A DNA stretch of 64,000 bases, taken from the NCBI GenBank assembly GCA_933207985.1, contig OW240916.1, positions 312,094,767 to 312,158,766 of the forward strand, given 5' to 3'. The notes beneath the pieces were generated by a model. It had not been told where the DNA came from. It ran no database searches and saw only the letters and a program-made list of their open reading frames with translations. How positions within the stretch are numbered: position 1 is the first letter of the stretch; the number at the start of each line of letters is the position of its first letter. Position numbers and translations under genes: made by a program. The stretch is from Pelobates cultripes. Its lineage: Eukaryota > Chordata > Amphibia > Anura > Pelobatidae. Below, one piece after another: positions 21,466 to 33,612 of the stretch.

Positions 21466-24461
21466 ATATCAAACATGACTGATGATTCCACCATTGTTGG
21501 ACCATTCTGCAGTGATAATTGTGAGGATTGTGTCTCCGTGCTGGATTACACATACGTTTATTTGCTGACACTTAAACCCCCATGCTTGGCTTTGAGTGTA
21601 CCACTCAAAAAGTTTAAATAAAATAAGTAATAGCGTCACCTAAAACTGCAGTAAGTGTGTTTTGTGTCATGAAATCAAGTGAATTTTATGTTTATCACCT
21701 GCATTCCATTGCCTTTTGGACACAGCCCGACATTAAAATTAGTATTTTTCTCCTCCTCCTTTTTGTGTTAGAGACAATGGTTATTATATAAAAACAAGCA
21801 TTTGGCAACAAAATCTGCTATCCAACAACAACTGAATCATAGCAGATATTTTTTAGCTGCTTTTAATTAAGTGATTAGACTTATTTGCATTGGAAATATT
21901 ATCAAATTTCTTTGTGGCCCAAAACCAAGACACAGACTGACAACAACCTGGGCCTTGGGGACTGTCCTCCATCTGGACACTGGATTGAAATTAGGTTCCT
22001 GGGCCTTTTGAAGATACAGCTTTAATCAATATGGGCTGGTACTCAAATCTTCTTTGGATCTTTCTTTCAAGTTTCAAATGGAATAAGGAGGACCATCTTT
22101 ATTTTAGGGTGATGTGGATGTTGATTTTGGTTATGTGGATGTTGGTGAGGTTGTTCCAGGGCATTTTTAATGACCTTGTTAACATCTGATAACCATATCA
22201 CAACTATTCATGGAATTGAAAGTTTAGAACATGGTCAAAGTACGTTTAATTATACGTTACAGTCAAACTGCTGACAGTTCTATAACTTTGAAGTTATACA
22301 CTCCCACAGAACGACAAATTCTGAGCTCCTAAAATAAGGTATATAGGCTCTCACTGAGAAACTGCCCCATCTTAAGAGGGACATAAGATGGTATGCTCTG
22401 ATGTTGTCTGTCAAACCCTTACAGTGCTCACCCATCAGTTACTTAACATCTGACACATTATTTAAATGTTCCATCAGAACTGGGCAGCTACAAATATACC
22501 ACTGAGCTTGCATAGCGTACAGGACATTGTGTTTCACCAATTATTTTTGGAAGGCATGTTTACGTTACCATCTAAGAATAAATAATCTTGCTGCTAAGAC
22601 AATAGAATTAATTATTATCATTAAGCATATGCACATGGCAGACAAAGTGAAACCCACCAAGACATGATCGTTAGTCCTTAATGGTTTTTTGCTACATGAT
22701 CTCTTTGATGTTAGAAGCCATCAGTGCGAGAACAAAGGTATTTATGATGTTTCTTGCCCAGAGGCAGCAAAGGGGTTAAGTAGTAGATGGTTTGACTTTC
22801 AGCTGCTAAAGTCACTGAACTGAAGATAATTATTCTGCAACTGTGAAAATCCCCTGTCTTATGTGTAGCTCAGCTGCAGCTGAATTCAGTGCTTAGTGCA
22901 CCCTTTGCCACCAACCGCAATAGTTGAGGGCATTTTTCGTATTAACAGGAAAATGTACAGTAGGCGGTCCGAGCTGTCCACATGTGCGATCATAAATATT
23001 CAGAAGACGTGAATAAAGTATTATTATTTGCAACATCTATATATACACACGACAACTTTGCAGGACAAACAATAGACACATTAGCCAACAAGTTTTCTTT
23101 TCATATTTCCATTGAGGAGATATAAAACGCCCAATCAATATACTGCTGTATATTGCACAACTCGTTGTCTCCTCTTGGAACTTACTTTACATATTTCCTA
23201 GAATTATATTAGCAAAAGCTCCTCTTGCAAGTGGTTTATGTGCTGAGCACACAATGACAAGACTGTGCACATCTCTAAATCCACAGTTCCCATTTAGCTC
23301 CCATGCAATCTATTTTTTTAATCAATTCTGTTTTATTACAAAGTCCGCTGCCCATGCATTTCCTAATCATCTGCTATTTATGGGAGGTCAATATTTCTGC
23401 GAACTACTTTATATCAAGTATATAGGATCTTTTATTTTTTTCAAAACAGATAAAAATGTGTGTGCTATCGTGCATGAGAAATTCAGTGTGTAATCTGAAG
23501 GTAAAGAATAAACAAACCTTGCGTGTAAAAATTCTGAGACATAACTCAGGGGTAGCAAAATAAAAGAATCTTTACTCATGTATTGTATTATTAACCCTGT
23601 TGTCGTCAGTGTTCATACTTGTTTATAAACGTAAAGGTTCATTTAGTAAAATTGGAAAAGTAAAGAATTGACAAGGGAATTGCAAATTTTACATTAAAAT
23701 AGTGGAATTAAAATAGCTTGATTGGAGAATATCTCCAAATCTATTCTGGCTCCAAATTTGGTATTTAAAAGCGTAAAAAAAAAAAAAAAAATCACATATA
23801 CAGTTCGGCTTTATTTAAATTCTATTAAATATTTTGTATAAATTTAATTTACTTTCTAGAACGTGTTTCACTTTAACATCTATCATTATTTTAATGAAAA
23901 CATGATAAATATATAAATATCCAGGGTTTCACTCTATTTTTTTTACTCAACCTGTTTGGTCTTATCCCCATCCTCCTCAATAAATATCTAGCCTTCTCTT
24001 CTCCTTTCTCATTTCCCTTCATCAGTTTTATCATATCTTATTTTATTGCTAGGAAGAGCCTGTGTGACCTAAATTAGGGTGATCTAAGCAATATCAAGTT
24101 AGTGAAATTACCACCTCGTTTAGAATAAGGAAGATGGCACCTTGAAAATTTGGAATGATGCCCGGTAGTCATTAGTCGTCAGGGCTTAGCAGAAACTCAG
24201 CAGCATTAAAAGATAAACAGCCGCCAATATGACTAAAACAAGTAATAGAGCTTTTTACTAAAAAGGAACCCAAAACGTTACATTGTTTATATGTTATTAT
24301 GGAACAGTTTACTTATTACGGTTTATTGGTAGGCTGGTATACCCTCAAGTAATATCTCGTGTTTCTCAAGTGCTTGGTTTACCACACAGCTGATCTAGCT
24401 GAACAAGGAAGGGGGTATGTGCCAAATAGGTGGCAACAAAAGGGTTAATGGCATTTAGATA
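21466..24461. other. AT-rich unique sequence; candidate conserved non-coding stretch at 22600-22960
   Basis: No gene seen. 22600-22960 has no detectable repeat structure and several transcription-factor-like words (AACAAAGG, CTTTGATG, GATAATTATT). 23775-23791 is an A-run. Conservation cannot be judged from one sequence. Confidence 0.35.
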
Positions 24462-24959
24462 AGTGTTAATTTTGTTGACTAACAATTTTAGTCAAATGTT
24501 AGTCGGTTAAAAAAAATTCAATTTAGTCGACTAAAACTAGACTAAAGACTAAAACAAGTCAGAATACTAAAATACGACTAGAACTAAAATGGCTTTTTAG
24601 TCAAAAGACTATGACTTAAATTCAATTGAAATTTGCCGCCACAATTAACTCTGCACAGAAGGGCTGTGGAAGGGGAAAAAGAGACATACCAGGACTTGGG
24701 AGAGACAAGTAGAAGGGCTAGGAGGACACAAAGAGAAACAGAGGGGCTCAGGAAGGGGCAAAAGAGATGGGTAGAGGCTTTAGCCAAACCCATTAGATTT
24801 TAGTCATGTCGATTATAATCTACTCGAGATTTAGTCGACTAAAACCGGACTAAAACTAAAACAGTTGAGATGACTAAATATGACTAAAACTAAAATGGCT
24901 TTTTAGTCAAAAGTCTATGACTAAAACTAAATTGAAATTTGGCGCCAACATTAACACTG
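24462..24959. mobile_element. Probable hAT-like element with GACTAAAAC subterminal arrays
   Basis: The left edge AGTGTTAATTTTGTTG and right edge GCGCCAACATTAACACTG form a short inverted repeat ending in CACTG, a plausible hAT-type end. Between them are two arrays of GACTAAAAC-like words. ACTAAAATGGCTTTTTAGTC occurs at 24583 and again at 24889 in direct orientation, 306 bp apart, so the arrays are diverged copies. A purine-rich spacer (24655-24790) separates them. No 8-bp target duplication is visible, so it may be two overlapping insertions. No transposase ORF. Confidence 0.6.
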
Positions 24960-24964
24960 ATCAC

Positions 24965-25021
24965 ATTGTACAGCGCTATGGAATTTGCTGGCACTATATA
25001 AATAATACAATAATAATAATA
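24965..25021 (+). mobile_element. L2 tail fragment
   Basis: ATTGTACAGCGCTATGGAAT, then GCTGGCACTATATAAAT and an (ATA)n end. It lies only a few bases beyond the element at 24462-24959. Confidence 0.7.
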
Positions 25022-28000
25022 TTTGAAATGAGTAAAAATTCTGCTAACCCAAATATCTCACTCATAGGTTCGTATTCCCTCAAGCACTATCCCATGTTTC
25101 TCAGTCTAAGGTTGCCAACAACTGATTTAGCTAGAAAGAAAAGGGGTCTGTCTTAGTTAAGAGACACCAAAAAGGGTTAATGGTAACCTCAATATTTCAC
25201 AGGATAATGAAGAAGAGCTGATGTTTACATTATCAAAAATAAATAAAAATAAAAACAAAGCAGCTGCACCCACAACCTAACTGTACCTTAAATGAATGAC
25301 CCTTTAACCCACAGCTTATAAAGTGTGTATTCTGCTGAGTGAAGCCATTTTTTCTTGCCTACACAGAGTTTAGTAAAGTCTGCACTTTTATATCCTTTAT
25401 AAATCATCGAAACCTTGAAGATCATCCCATTCTGACTGCCAACATTTCTCAACTTGCTCAACAGTAGTAAACTATTTCACCACTTGGTGGCACTTAACTT
25501 GAGCTAAAAAATGATAATGTGCTAATTCATAATATTTATCAGAATACACATTTATTGGTAATTAAACCCATAACACCCTGAAGAGCAAAACAATATTCAT
25601 TATTGCCCTAAGGGAACTAGTATATTATTCTGCAAGGAAACCTTTTTTTGGCAATATATGAATCGGCTTTCACATCTTCTATTATTTAAATCAAGGATAT
25701 TGATGTACATTCGTGAAGCGCCTCGCTGTGATACCTAAACCGTTTAGTAATTTCAAACTGGAACTTTGTTTTAAATTAACATCGGACAAAGAGTAGATAT
25801 TAAATAGCAAAAAACATAAATAAAATCCACACTGTTTTCTACTCAAATTCATCACGAGAGAATTAAATCTAATGAAAATTGAGCATGGTTTGTTGCTCAG
25901 ATCAACAGAGAAGTGCCGTGCGGAGTTAGGATTGGAAAAGAAAATTAAGAAGATAAAAAATAAAGAAAATGTGACAGTTTTGTTTCAGTATAGAATATTG
26001 GCTATTAAAGATGTCCTGGTCTGGGGGCTGATGTCATTAGACTTCCCAGAGAGATTCACTACGGCTGGAAATGGAAGAATATGTCTTGGTACTTTGAAAA
26101 TACGTCAATGTAATTACTTTTCAGCCATATATTAGCCAATTTGGCAGTAATCAATTTTGACATGTTTAATGAAGGAAATCTTTAGGGATCTGTTTGCTAC
26201 TAAAATCTTCAATGTGTCTTCTTAGGAATCACATCACGACAGTAAAAGGGTGGATGGGACTTGGAGTCATAGGTTTGTATAACATCTACGACTGTAGATA
26301 ATTAGAATTACAGCAGTTTGGTTCTTCCATGACAAATTACACGGAGGCATAGACCATAGAAAACCGACACATCCTTCCCTTTGTTTTGTTTTTTTCCATC
26401 CTCCATTTGCCATGTCTGACCTACGTGATAAAACCATCCCCGAGGTTAAATGAGTGAATCTGCTGTGGGCCGTTGTGAGGCCTAGTCATTCTAGAAGGGA
26501 CAGCAGACAGAAAGAGAAAAACAACTATATAAAAAAAGGGTCCATAAAGAATGTCCACACTGGAACTAATTGCCGCTGTGCAGGAAATGTAACCTAATAT
26601 CCTACTTTCAACATAACTATGTGTGTGGTTTTGGCACTAAGGAAAATCAATGCACATTGTGAAGTTTTAAGTAAAGAACAATGTAAAATTAGCCATAAAT
26701 CAGTTATGAGAAAAATGCATATCATTTAACCCTTGCATTGCCAGTGGAATGAGCGATTGAAATGTAGTAAAAACCCTTAAGGCTTTAAAAGAATTCTAAT
26801 ATATTAAGGCTCGAAATCAGCTTTTTTTTTTTGTTTTGTTTTTCAACTGCTTTAATACAAGTTTCTACTTAATGTAAACAATGTTAGAAATGCCACAAGT
26901 GTTCTTCGATATTTGTTTTTTTCTGTCAGAACGGTTTGTGGCCTGCTTTAGCCTTATTCATGTTTGTTTAATGTTTTACTTTGGTTTCTAAGTAAATGGC
27001 CACAATTTTGAAGCCAGTACATTTTGCCTTTAAGTGGGAAAGACAAAAAAATAAATAAAAAAATTACAGATAATGAATTGAATATGCAGTTCACATCAAA
27101 TTAAAATGAAATTGTTTGTGACTAATTATGAAGGCAGAGTCAATGTTCCAGATCTCCAGCTAATTTGGAAGATATTATCCTAGTCAGGTTTAGATAATCC
27201 TTTGTGTAAAACCATCCAGGGTATAGCACAGGTTGTGCAATAGAACACTGTTTAAGGTTTTAAAAGGAATGTTTTTACAATGTGTCATTCCCACATTTTG
27301 TACATTTTTTCTTCAATTTCCTTTATTGACATTTAGGGAGTTCATCAAATGTAATATTTGTTCAATGAATGTGATCTCTATCTTAAATAGGAAAACTTCC
27401 ACCTGTTTCTACAGCATGTGCCAAGTCTCCCTGGAGAAAGGACAGCCAAACCTCTACTTACCAATAAATTCTGCAATAATCATATCTACAATGTTCATCC
27501 TATGGGGCGCATTTAAATTCCATGTCATATTTCTACTCCTATTTTAAAATCAATTTATCTTATCAGTTATATGTAAAACATGCAGGCTATAACATGTAAA
27601 ACAGAGGGTTTTATTTGCTGAATGGTGAGTGGTATGGTGTTATAATTTATCTCATATTACAGAGCTAGAGAGGAAAGAAACCGAGGGGCAGTTGTGTTGG
27701 GGCCTGGAAGACACCCTTAGTGGTTATAACTTTTCATAAAGGTTTTACTCTGGTAAGACAGCACTTGATCAGTTCTGCCTCTGTAACAGATTCAATGAGA
27801 CTGGTATGGAGATGAGAGTGTTCCATAATATTTGTTAATAGATTTGTTAATAATTGTAATGATACACTGAGAGTTCCCTTATATAGTAAAAAGTCAACTG
27901 TACAGGCAGCCATTGTGCTGTTAGTTGACAAAAATACTCTTGCTGGTCGGATGAAGTCTAAGTATAATACATATAAATAATTAGGAAAGAAAATAAAAAA

Positions 28001-29518
28001 AATAAACAAATAAAAAAATAATAAACAGTTTATAAATAAAATACTACATATGATAAAGCTATGAATATCTTTTATAAACAATACACATGCTAATCCCTCT
28101 TGCTATGTGTTTTTGTGCTTGTATGTGCACCTTCTGTCCATAAAACATACTATACAAAACAAAATACAAAACTATAATATACTATACAAAATAAAATGTG
28201 CTTTAAACATTTCACTTGAATCTTTATTTTACGTTTTAATATATTACTGAGAAATCTTGTGAAAGACTTAGATTAGATCAGCTAAGATTAGAAAAAAAAC
28301 ATTTAGGATAAAACGTACAATATAACAATAAACAAACACTGTGATCTGTGAAAAAAAAGTCCTAATTAGTTTACGTTTTAGAATGTAAATATGGAGTAAA
28401 TAGGAAAGGTAGAGTCTGTGGAGTGTGTGAATAGGAATTCTTCGTGTACCAAGGTTAATTTCACAAGATGCCATAAAAAATCTCGTTGAAGGGAATTCTG
28501 ACGTTTGGCAAAAGACAAATTAGCAAGAGCCCAATACAACATTATGCTGGAATGTTCCCTTCCTCAGTACAGAAGGATGCAGCATTGTTCTTTGGCAAGC
28601 TAGCCAGCTGGCACTACACTTTGACCTTCAACCCCTCCTCAGTGAGGGACTCATTTACAACGTCCCTAGCATGAATCGATGAAAGAATGTTACAGAGTGA
28701 GAGAGAAAAAGCCCTACAGGCCCTTCTACTTATCAATGGCAGCACGCAGGTCTAGCCATGCTGCACAATTCCCCGGCCTCATAAACTCTTATTTTTCATA
28801 CTCATTCAATGGCTTCTAACGAAAGTTGTTTTCACGGGCTCGCAAGTTACCAAGAGAGAACTTTCTATTCTAGCTTGAAATTTGATTAATTTGCGGTATT
28901 TAGGTTTTCCCAAAGGAAAGAATTTACTTGGTGAGACTTTATCTACCAACAATAGATGTTCTAACACAAAGGGAGGCACGAACTAATAAAGTGCCAAAAA
29001 ACAAATAATTATCACTTCTTTTTATTGCAAGTAATAATTTCTGAGTCTATTTTCTTCACTATTTATCACACTGGCGCTATTATATTCAGTATATTGACTT
29101 ATATAGGACTGCTGTGGTTTAAAAAAAAAAAAAAAGAAAGACAACTATTATTGCAATAATTTTTAATTAACACTCCATTTATGTTAATGTTTTGTTTTTA
29201 AGCTATGTCTGGTTTGTATATTTCTAATTAATGAGAAAATATATGTGACACGCATTTTAAACGCCCAGTTTGATAACTAGGTCAATCTGAGGATTATTTA
29301 CATTATATGTAATAAATATAAATGTTTTAGGCATAGTTTATTACAAATGTATACCTAACATGTCAACAAGTGTCTCATGCCTTTTTCCTTATTGCCTAAA
29401 TATTTCATTGTTGACACATGCATGGTATACCATAGCATTTCATAAAGAGATTTCCATAAACGTTACAATAAGCAGATAAAATGTGTATTTACTGACTTAA
29501 ATGGGCATTTGTATCTTA
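25022..29518. other. AT-rich unique sequence; two candidate conserved non-coding stretches
   Basis: 26200-26560 and 28680-28940 have mixed composition without visible repeats and might be conserved elements. The longest open frames (27233-27547 plus, 27734-28081 minus) have low-complexity hydrophobic composition and no domain. A-runs and T-runs occur at 26822-26831 and 29120-29134. Confidence 0.35.
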
Positions 29519-29748
29519 TTGTAGTGGTTATAGTACACTGAATATTTGGGTGCAATTCCTCCATTTTCTGTCAAAACATTTTCACGCAGTTTAGCAAAAT
29601 CAGGGCTCTCTCAGCACCCAAATCTCAGGCCTCTCGCCTGCCAGTCAGATAATGCATTTGTTTCACTTCTGTATGATCTATCTAAAGCCATTCAGCCTTG
29701 GAAGACAATGACAGGCTAACTCGCGCTGGGTGCTCAATGTCCCTTTAA
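29519..29748. mobile_element. Possible T2-type MITE right part
   Basis: The right end CAATGTCCCTTTAA (TTAA at 29745-29748) and the internal TGTAGTGGTTATAG look like T2-family sequence. CAGCACCCA at about 29614 pairs with TGGGTGCTC at about 29728. The left terminus is not clear. Confidence 0.45.
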
Positions 29749-30227
29749 AGTCTTTCTCATTTTTTTTCATTTTTTACTTCACTATAAACGATTTGCTTCA
29801 CTGCTTAGGTATTTTAAGGACTGCAGAGTATTTCTATAACAAATGTGTTTCAGTTATTCTGGGCAAATCCTCCACTGTTGCCACCAGTTTAATAAATTCA
29901 GTTAAAACACAATTGAATGCCATCTCACACCCCTACCTGTAATGTCAGTGTGACCCGTATGGCAGCTGGTTTAAACTCACGGATTTCACTGACTGTTTCT
30001 TTAAGTTAATTGATGCAGGAAGAAAAGTAACAGAGAATACAGCCCCCTCATACTTTCAAAAGCTAAAAGATTCTAAAGATTGACTCCTTCACACTTACAT
30101 TTTTGTAGCCATAATTTTCCCAGCGTGTAAACGCATTAAAACAGGACCCACATTTTTTTGTTACTTATTTGCTGGTTAATACCGCAAGCCGCTGTAAAAT
30201 TGTTAAGTGTCACGAAACATGTTGACT
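29749..30227. other. AT-rich unique sequence
   Basis: Nothing recognised. Confidence 0.4.
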
Positions 30228-30379
30228 CTCTATACCTGGGTTAGGCAGCCTTCTCCACTCCAGATGTTGTGGACTGCATCTCCCATAGTGCTCTTACACC
30301 CATAATGCTGGCAAAGCATCATGGAAGGTGTAGTCAAAAACACGTGGAGTGTCGAAGGTTGCCTATGCCTGCTCTATAA
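30228..30379. mobile_element. hAT-type foldback MITE with target duplication
   Basis: The element at 30236-30371 runs from CTGGGTTAGGCAGCCTTC to CGAAGGTTGCCTATGCCTG. Its arms pair throughout: GATGTTGTGGACTGCATC at left, AAGCATCATGGAAGGTGTAG at right, with CATAATGCTGGCAAAGC near the centre. Flanking 8-mers CTCTATAC and CTCTATAA match at 7 of 8 positions. It shares central words with the elements at 13712 and 31762, so they belong to related families. Confidence 0.8.
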
Positions 30380-30462
30380 CTTTGTGAGCTAGTTGTAATG
30401 TAACGAATGAGGACCCAAGCCTTATTTTTCTTAAATTCAGCTGTCAAACTAAGAAAGAAAAA

Positions 30463-30551
30463 AGTGTGTGTGTGTGTGTGTGTGCATGCGCGTGCCTTTG
30501 TGTGTGTGTGTGTGTATATAAATAATAAAATAATAATAATAATATATATAT
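30463..30551. repeat. (GT)n microsatellite running into (AAT)/(AT)n
   Basis: GT repeats from 30463 to about 30517 are interrupted by GCATGCGCGTGCCTTT, then ATAATAATAAT and ATATATAT follow. Confidence 0.92.
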
Positions 30552-31761
30552 TTACTGTATATCACAATTTCCATTTTATATCTGCACTTGTTCATAATTA
30601 CATCTTGAGCAGGTGAAGTTAATATAACGAGTTGCGATATTACAAATCAAATTTTGAAAAACATTCTTGCTCAGCTTGATCATGATTTCGCAAGAGTGAA
30701 AAAGAAGGCAAAAAAAAAAAAAAAAAAGAGAACGAAAAAAATGATCAGGCGTGAATCAGCAATCAACTCCCCTGGGGAATACCTGCATTTTCTTCATTGC
30801 AGTTTCCCCTTTTGTCACTGTACTTAAGTGTTGGGTGTTGATCATTGGCAATCACTCTTTATGCTTTTCAGCATATGAACACTTGTGCTTTCTTTGACAA
30901 ATCGGAGAAGACTCTACTGGAAGGCCAGAGAGATATTATTTGTCTGATTCAAGAGGCAGACTATAGCGTCTCCGTGATGAGTTCTATTAAAAAAATAATA
31001 AATCCTCCACTGAGTGATTTCAGCATAATTATATCAAAATGACAGACACATTATAATACAGACGAATTCTCATCTTGTTTGTCTGGATATTTCTTCTTTT
31101 TCACAGTATTTAAAAAAAAGGGACAAAAGAAAAAAAAATCTGCATATCAAACAGCCTTGGGCTATATCATCTGCAAAAGTAATATGCTTGAGTCAATATG
31201 TCATCATCGAGATCAGATGAAAAATATGTTAACGATGAGGAATTTTTCACCGCCAGGCCACCTCATCTTGATTGTAATTCCCGGTAATAGTTACATTAGA
31301 CTAACATTTTCATGTAATACAGGAGTTACATGTTTAAAGATAAGATAATAGACTATATTATACGTTCATCACTTGCCCGTAGGATTTTATGTCAACGGCT
31401 CTTGAATCTCATTATATTAGGGCAGATTACACACTAATTAATAGATGACAACTACCTATGTTCTTCAGATTGTTCAGCCGAGTGAATTCGCTTCAGTAAA
31501 TCTTTAACCTGCAGTGGTTTTTGGGAATTCTGCATCCCACTGTGAAGATTAATTGCTGGCTGAAGGTCAACCCAGGGCCAAAAGCAAGGACAGTAATGAA
31601 AAAATTGAAGTTGGTCACTTGCATCGCACTATACCAAGGACTTTGTGAAGAGTGATGCATAGATAATATTAACCATTTTCACTACGTTGGGAAGTTGGGA
31701 TCTGCCTAGATACTCATGGGGTAATCCCAAAATCATTAATCTCTGGGTATGTGGATTGGTT
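30552..31761. other. AT-rich unique sequence
   Basis: Contains an A-run at about 30711-30727. No gene recognised. Confidence 0.4.
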
Positions 31762-31900
31762 GTCTACTGCCGGGGTATGCATCCTAAAGCACCACAGGTG
31801 TTGTGAACTACATTTCCCCTGATGCTTTGCCAGCTGTAAAAGCATTCTGGGAGATGAAGTCCACAACATCTGGAGTGACGAAGGTTGCCTTGGTCTACTG
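31762..31900. mobile_element. hAT-type foldback MITE with exact 8-bp duplication
   Basis: Exact direct repeats GTCTACTG flank the element (31762-31769 and 31893-31900). Inside, CCGGGGTATGCATCC at left opposes GAAGGTTGCCTTG at right, and GTGAACTACATTTCCCCTGA opposes GGGAGATGAAGTCCACAACA. The centre reads GATGCTTTGCCAGC. It is 123 bp, non-coding and related to the copy at 30236. Confidence 0.85.
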
Positions 31901-32101
31901 TCTATCTCACTGCTTCCACACACATTACCCATTCACTTTGGTTAGGCTGTTTCCCAGGGTATTTTTTTCGAATGAGAAAAAAACTGAATGTACTGTATTG
32001 ATAAAGCCTATCCCAATTGTCCAAACCTGGCCTGGCACAAGACCCAGGACAAAATTTTCAGGTGGGAATTGGGTTGCCCAACACACTAGAAGGTGCAGGT
32101 A
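31901..32101. other. Unique sequence between MITE and inverted-repeat arm
   Basis: No recognised feature. Confidence 0.35.
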
Positions 32102-32299
32102 AAGTCATACACACAAACACACAATAAGTGAATAATATACATATATAATATATACCCTGATGGTAATGGTAAAAGATGGATACTAGTAGCAATAAATAAC
32201 AGAAAATAATCTGTAAATAAAAATATAAAGCGGAACAATTGTGCAGATGGTTTCAATAGAGTATAAACAGAAAACTCAAAGTAACTCAAACTCTTATAT
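32102..32299 (-). repeat. Left inverted arm
   Basis: Reverse complement of 33613-33786 over most of its length, diverging outside and carrying a small AT-rich insertion near 32130-32150. It ends inside near ACTCAAAGTAACTCAAACTC. Confidence 0.8.
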
Positions 32300-33090
32300 G
32301 ATCCGAAATACTAATGTGTAACATTCTTCCAATATAAATCATCCCACATGGACATTTTAAAATATAAATTGGGATGCTTTATATTGCAAGAACAATCAGA
32401 TGTTTACATATTAGAATTTCCTGAGCATGTTAGAAATATTAAGAAGGGTGTAGAAACATAGTGTCTCCCAACATTTTAAAACACATCACAATCAAAACCC
32501 TCAAGGCCTTGTCTTTTGTGCACTTAAGTTGGTGAAAAGAAACTGGAGGGGAGGGAGATTTTAACAAAAAAAATTGGCACCTGAAGAAATGCGATTTATA
32601 TTTAATTTCATCACCCTGGGCCCTCACGGCTTAAATTTAGACTTCGAGTTGTGCCATTTATTACACTAAAATAGAGAGGTTTTTGAGGAGTATATTCTCT
32701 ATATAATTTCTAAAGTAGAAAAATTATTCTTTATATAACTTTTTATAAACGTTTTTATATACTTTTTTATACACTATTTTATAATCTTTTAATGACAGGA
32801 TTTTTAATACATCCTCCCCCTCCAGCTTCTTTTGTGCAAAATGTGTAAATGGGAATTTTTTTTTTTAATAATGTGGTTCCTTTTATTCATACTCTCTTCC
32901 CTTTATTCCCGTCACTTTGCCATTGTTCTTGATTTATATAGAATTTCCGTTTTGTTTTAAAGACTCATGATGTTTTTTTTGTAATTTTTCTTTTTTGTAT
33001 TTACAAACATATGTTTACCGGACTCTTTATGATGTGGAACACATATGCACTCCACGGACAGTATGAGGCTCCTTATATAGATCGATACGT

Positions 33091-33198
33091 AGGTGGAACG
33101 CAGTCTGCGTTCCACGGGCAGGAAGAAAGTGGCGACAAATCTGACGGTGGGACGCAGCTTGCATTCCACAGGCAAAGAGGAAGTGATGGTGAACCGGA
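33091..33198 (+). repeat. 54-bp tandem duplication with hairpin
   Basis: The block starting AGGTGGAACGCAG at 33091 is repeated from 33145 as CGGTGGGACGCAG, with matching downstream words (TTCCACGGGCAGGAAG and TTCCACAGGCAAAGAGG). The first copy contains a perfect 11-bp stem, GTGGAACGCAG with CTGCGTTCCAC, separated by one base. It lies about 140 bp upstream of the hammerhead-like motif. Confidence 0.75.
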
Positions 33199-33337
33199 GC
33201 GTACCTGTTAGTGACGTATGGAGCGTGCGTTTCAGGAAATAAAGGACAGGAAGAACGCCCCGGAGACCCACAGATGCCGTCAATTGAGCAATTTAACTAA
33301 GATATAAAAGACAGAGCTCCACACAAACAAACTATTT

Positions 33338-33378
33338 TCCAACTGAGGAAGCCTGCACATGGCGAAACGTGTTTTGGA
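33338..33378 (+). ncRNA. Hammerhead-ribozyme-like motif
   Basis: In order: stem I strand TCCAA (33338-33342); core CTGAGGA (33343-33349), matching CUGANGA; an extra A; stem II GCC/GGC (33351-33353 with 33361-33363) with loop TGCACAT; GAA (33364-33366); stem III ACG/TGT (33367-33372); T at the cleavage position (33373); and TTGGA (33374-33378), which pairs with TCCAA. Predicted cleavage is after GTT at 33373. All helices close except for the extra A next to stem II, which departs from the canonical fold and may mean loss of activity. Stems are short, as in retroelement hammerheads. Confidence 0.5.
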
Positions 33379-33612
33379 CTCATTGGACTTACGGTCATTT
33401 TGTTCTTTATGGTATTATTGATCATTTAATCACCTTTATTATTTTATATATGTTATGTTAATACATCATACAGTTTTACAATACCCTCAAATTTCCTGCT
33501 TTTCCTTATTATAGACCACCTGGGTTTTAAAGATATGGAAGAAGGCTGTGGATCTCCCTAAGGATCCAAAGGCGAATCACACTAGAGCCAGGTGACCCAT
33601 TGGCCCTTTCCT

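Noticed and set aside
27734..28081. 115-residue minus-strand frame
   Set aside because: Low-complexity F, L and I composition from an AT-rich stretch; no domain or conserved motif.
32957..33283. 108-residue minus-strand frame with an internal repeat (LPVE-type words)
   Set aside because: The repeat is the 54-bp DNA duplication inside the candidate Penelope-like element, on the opposite strand to the hammerhead-like motif.
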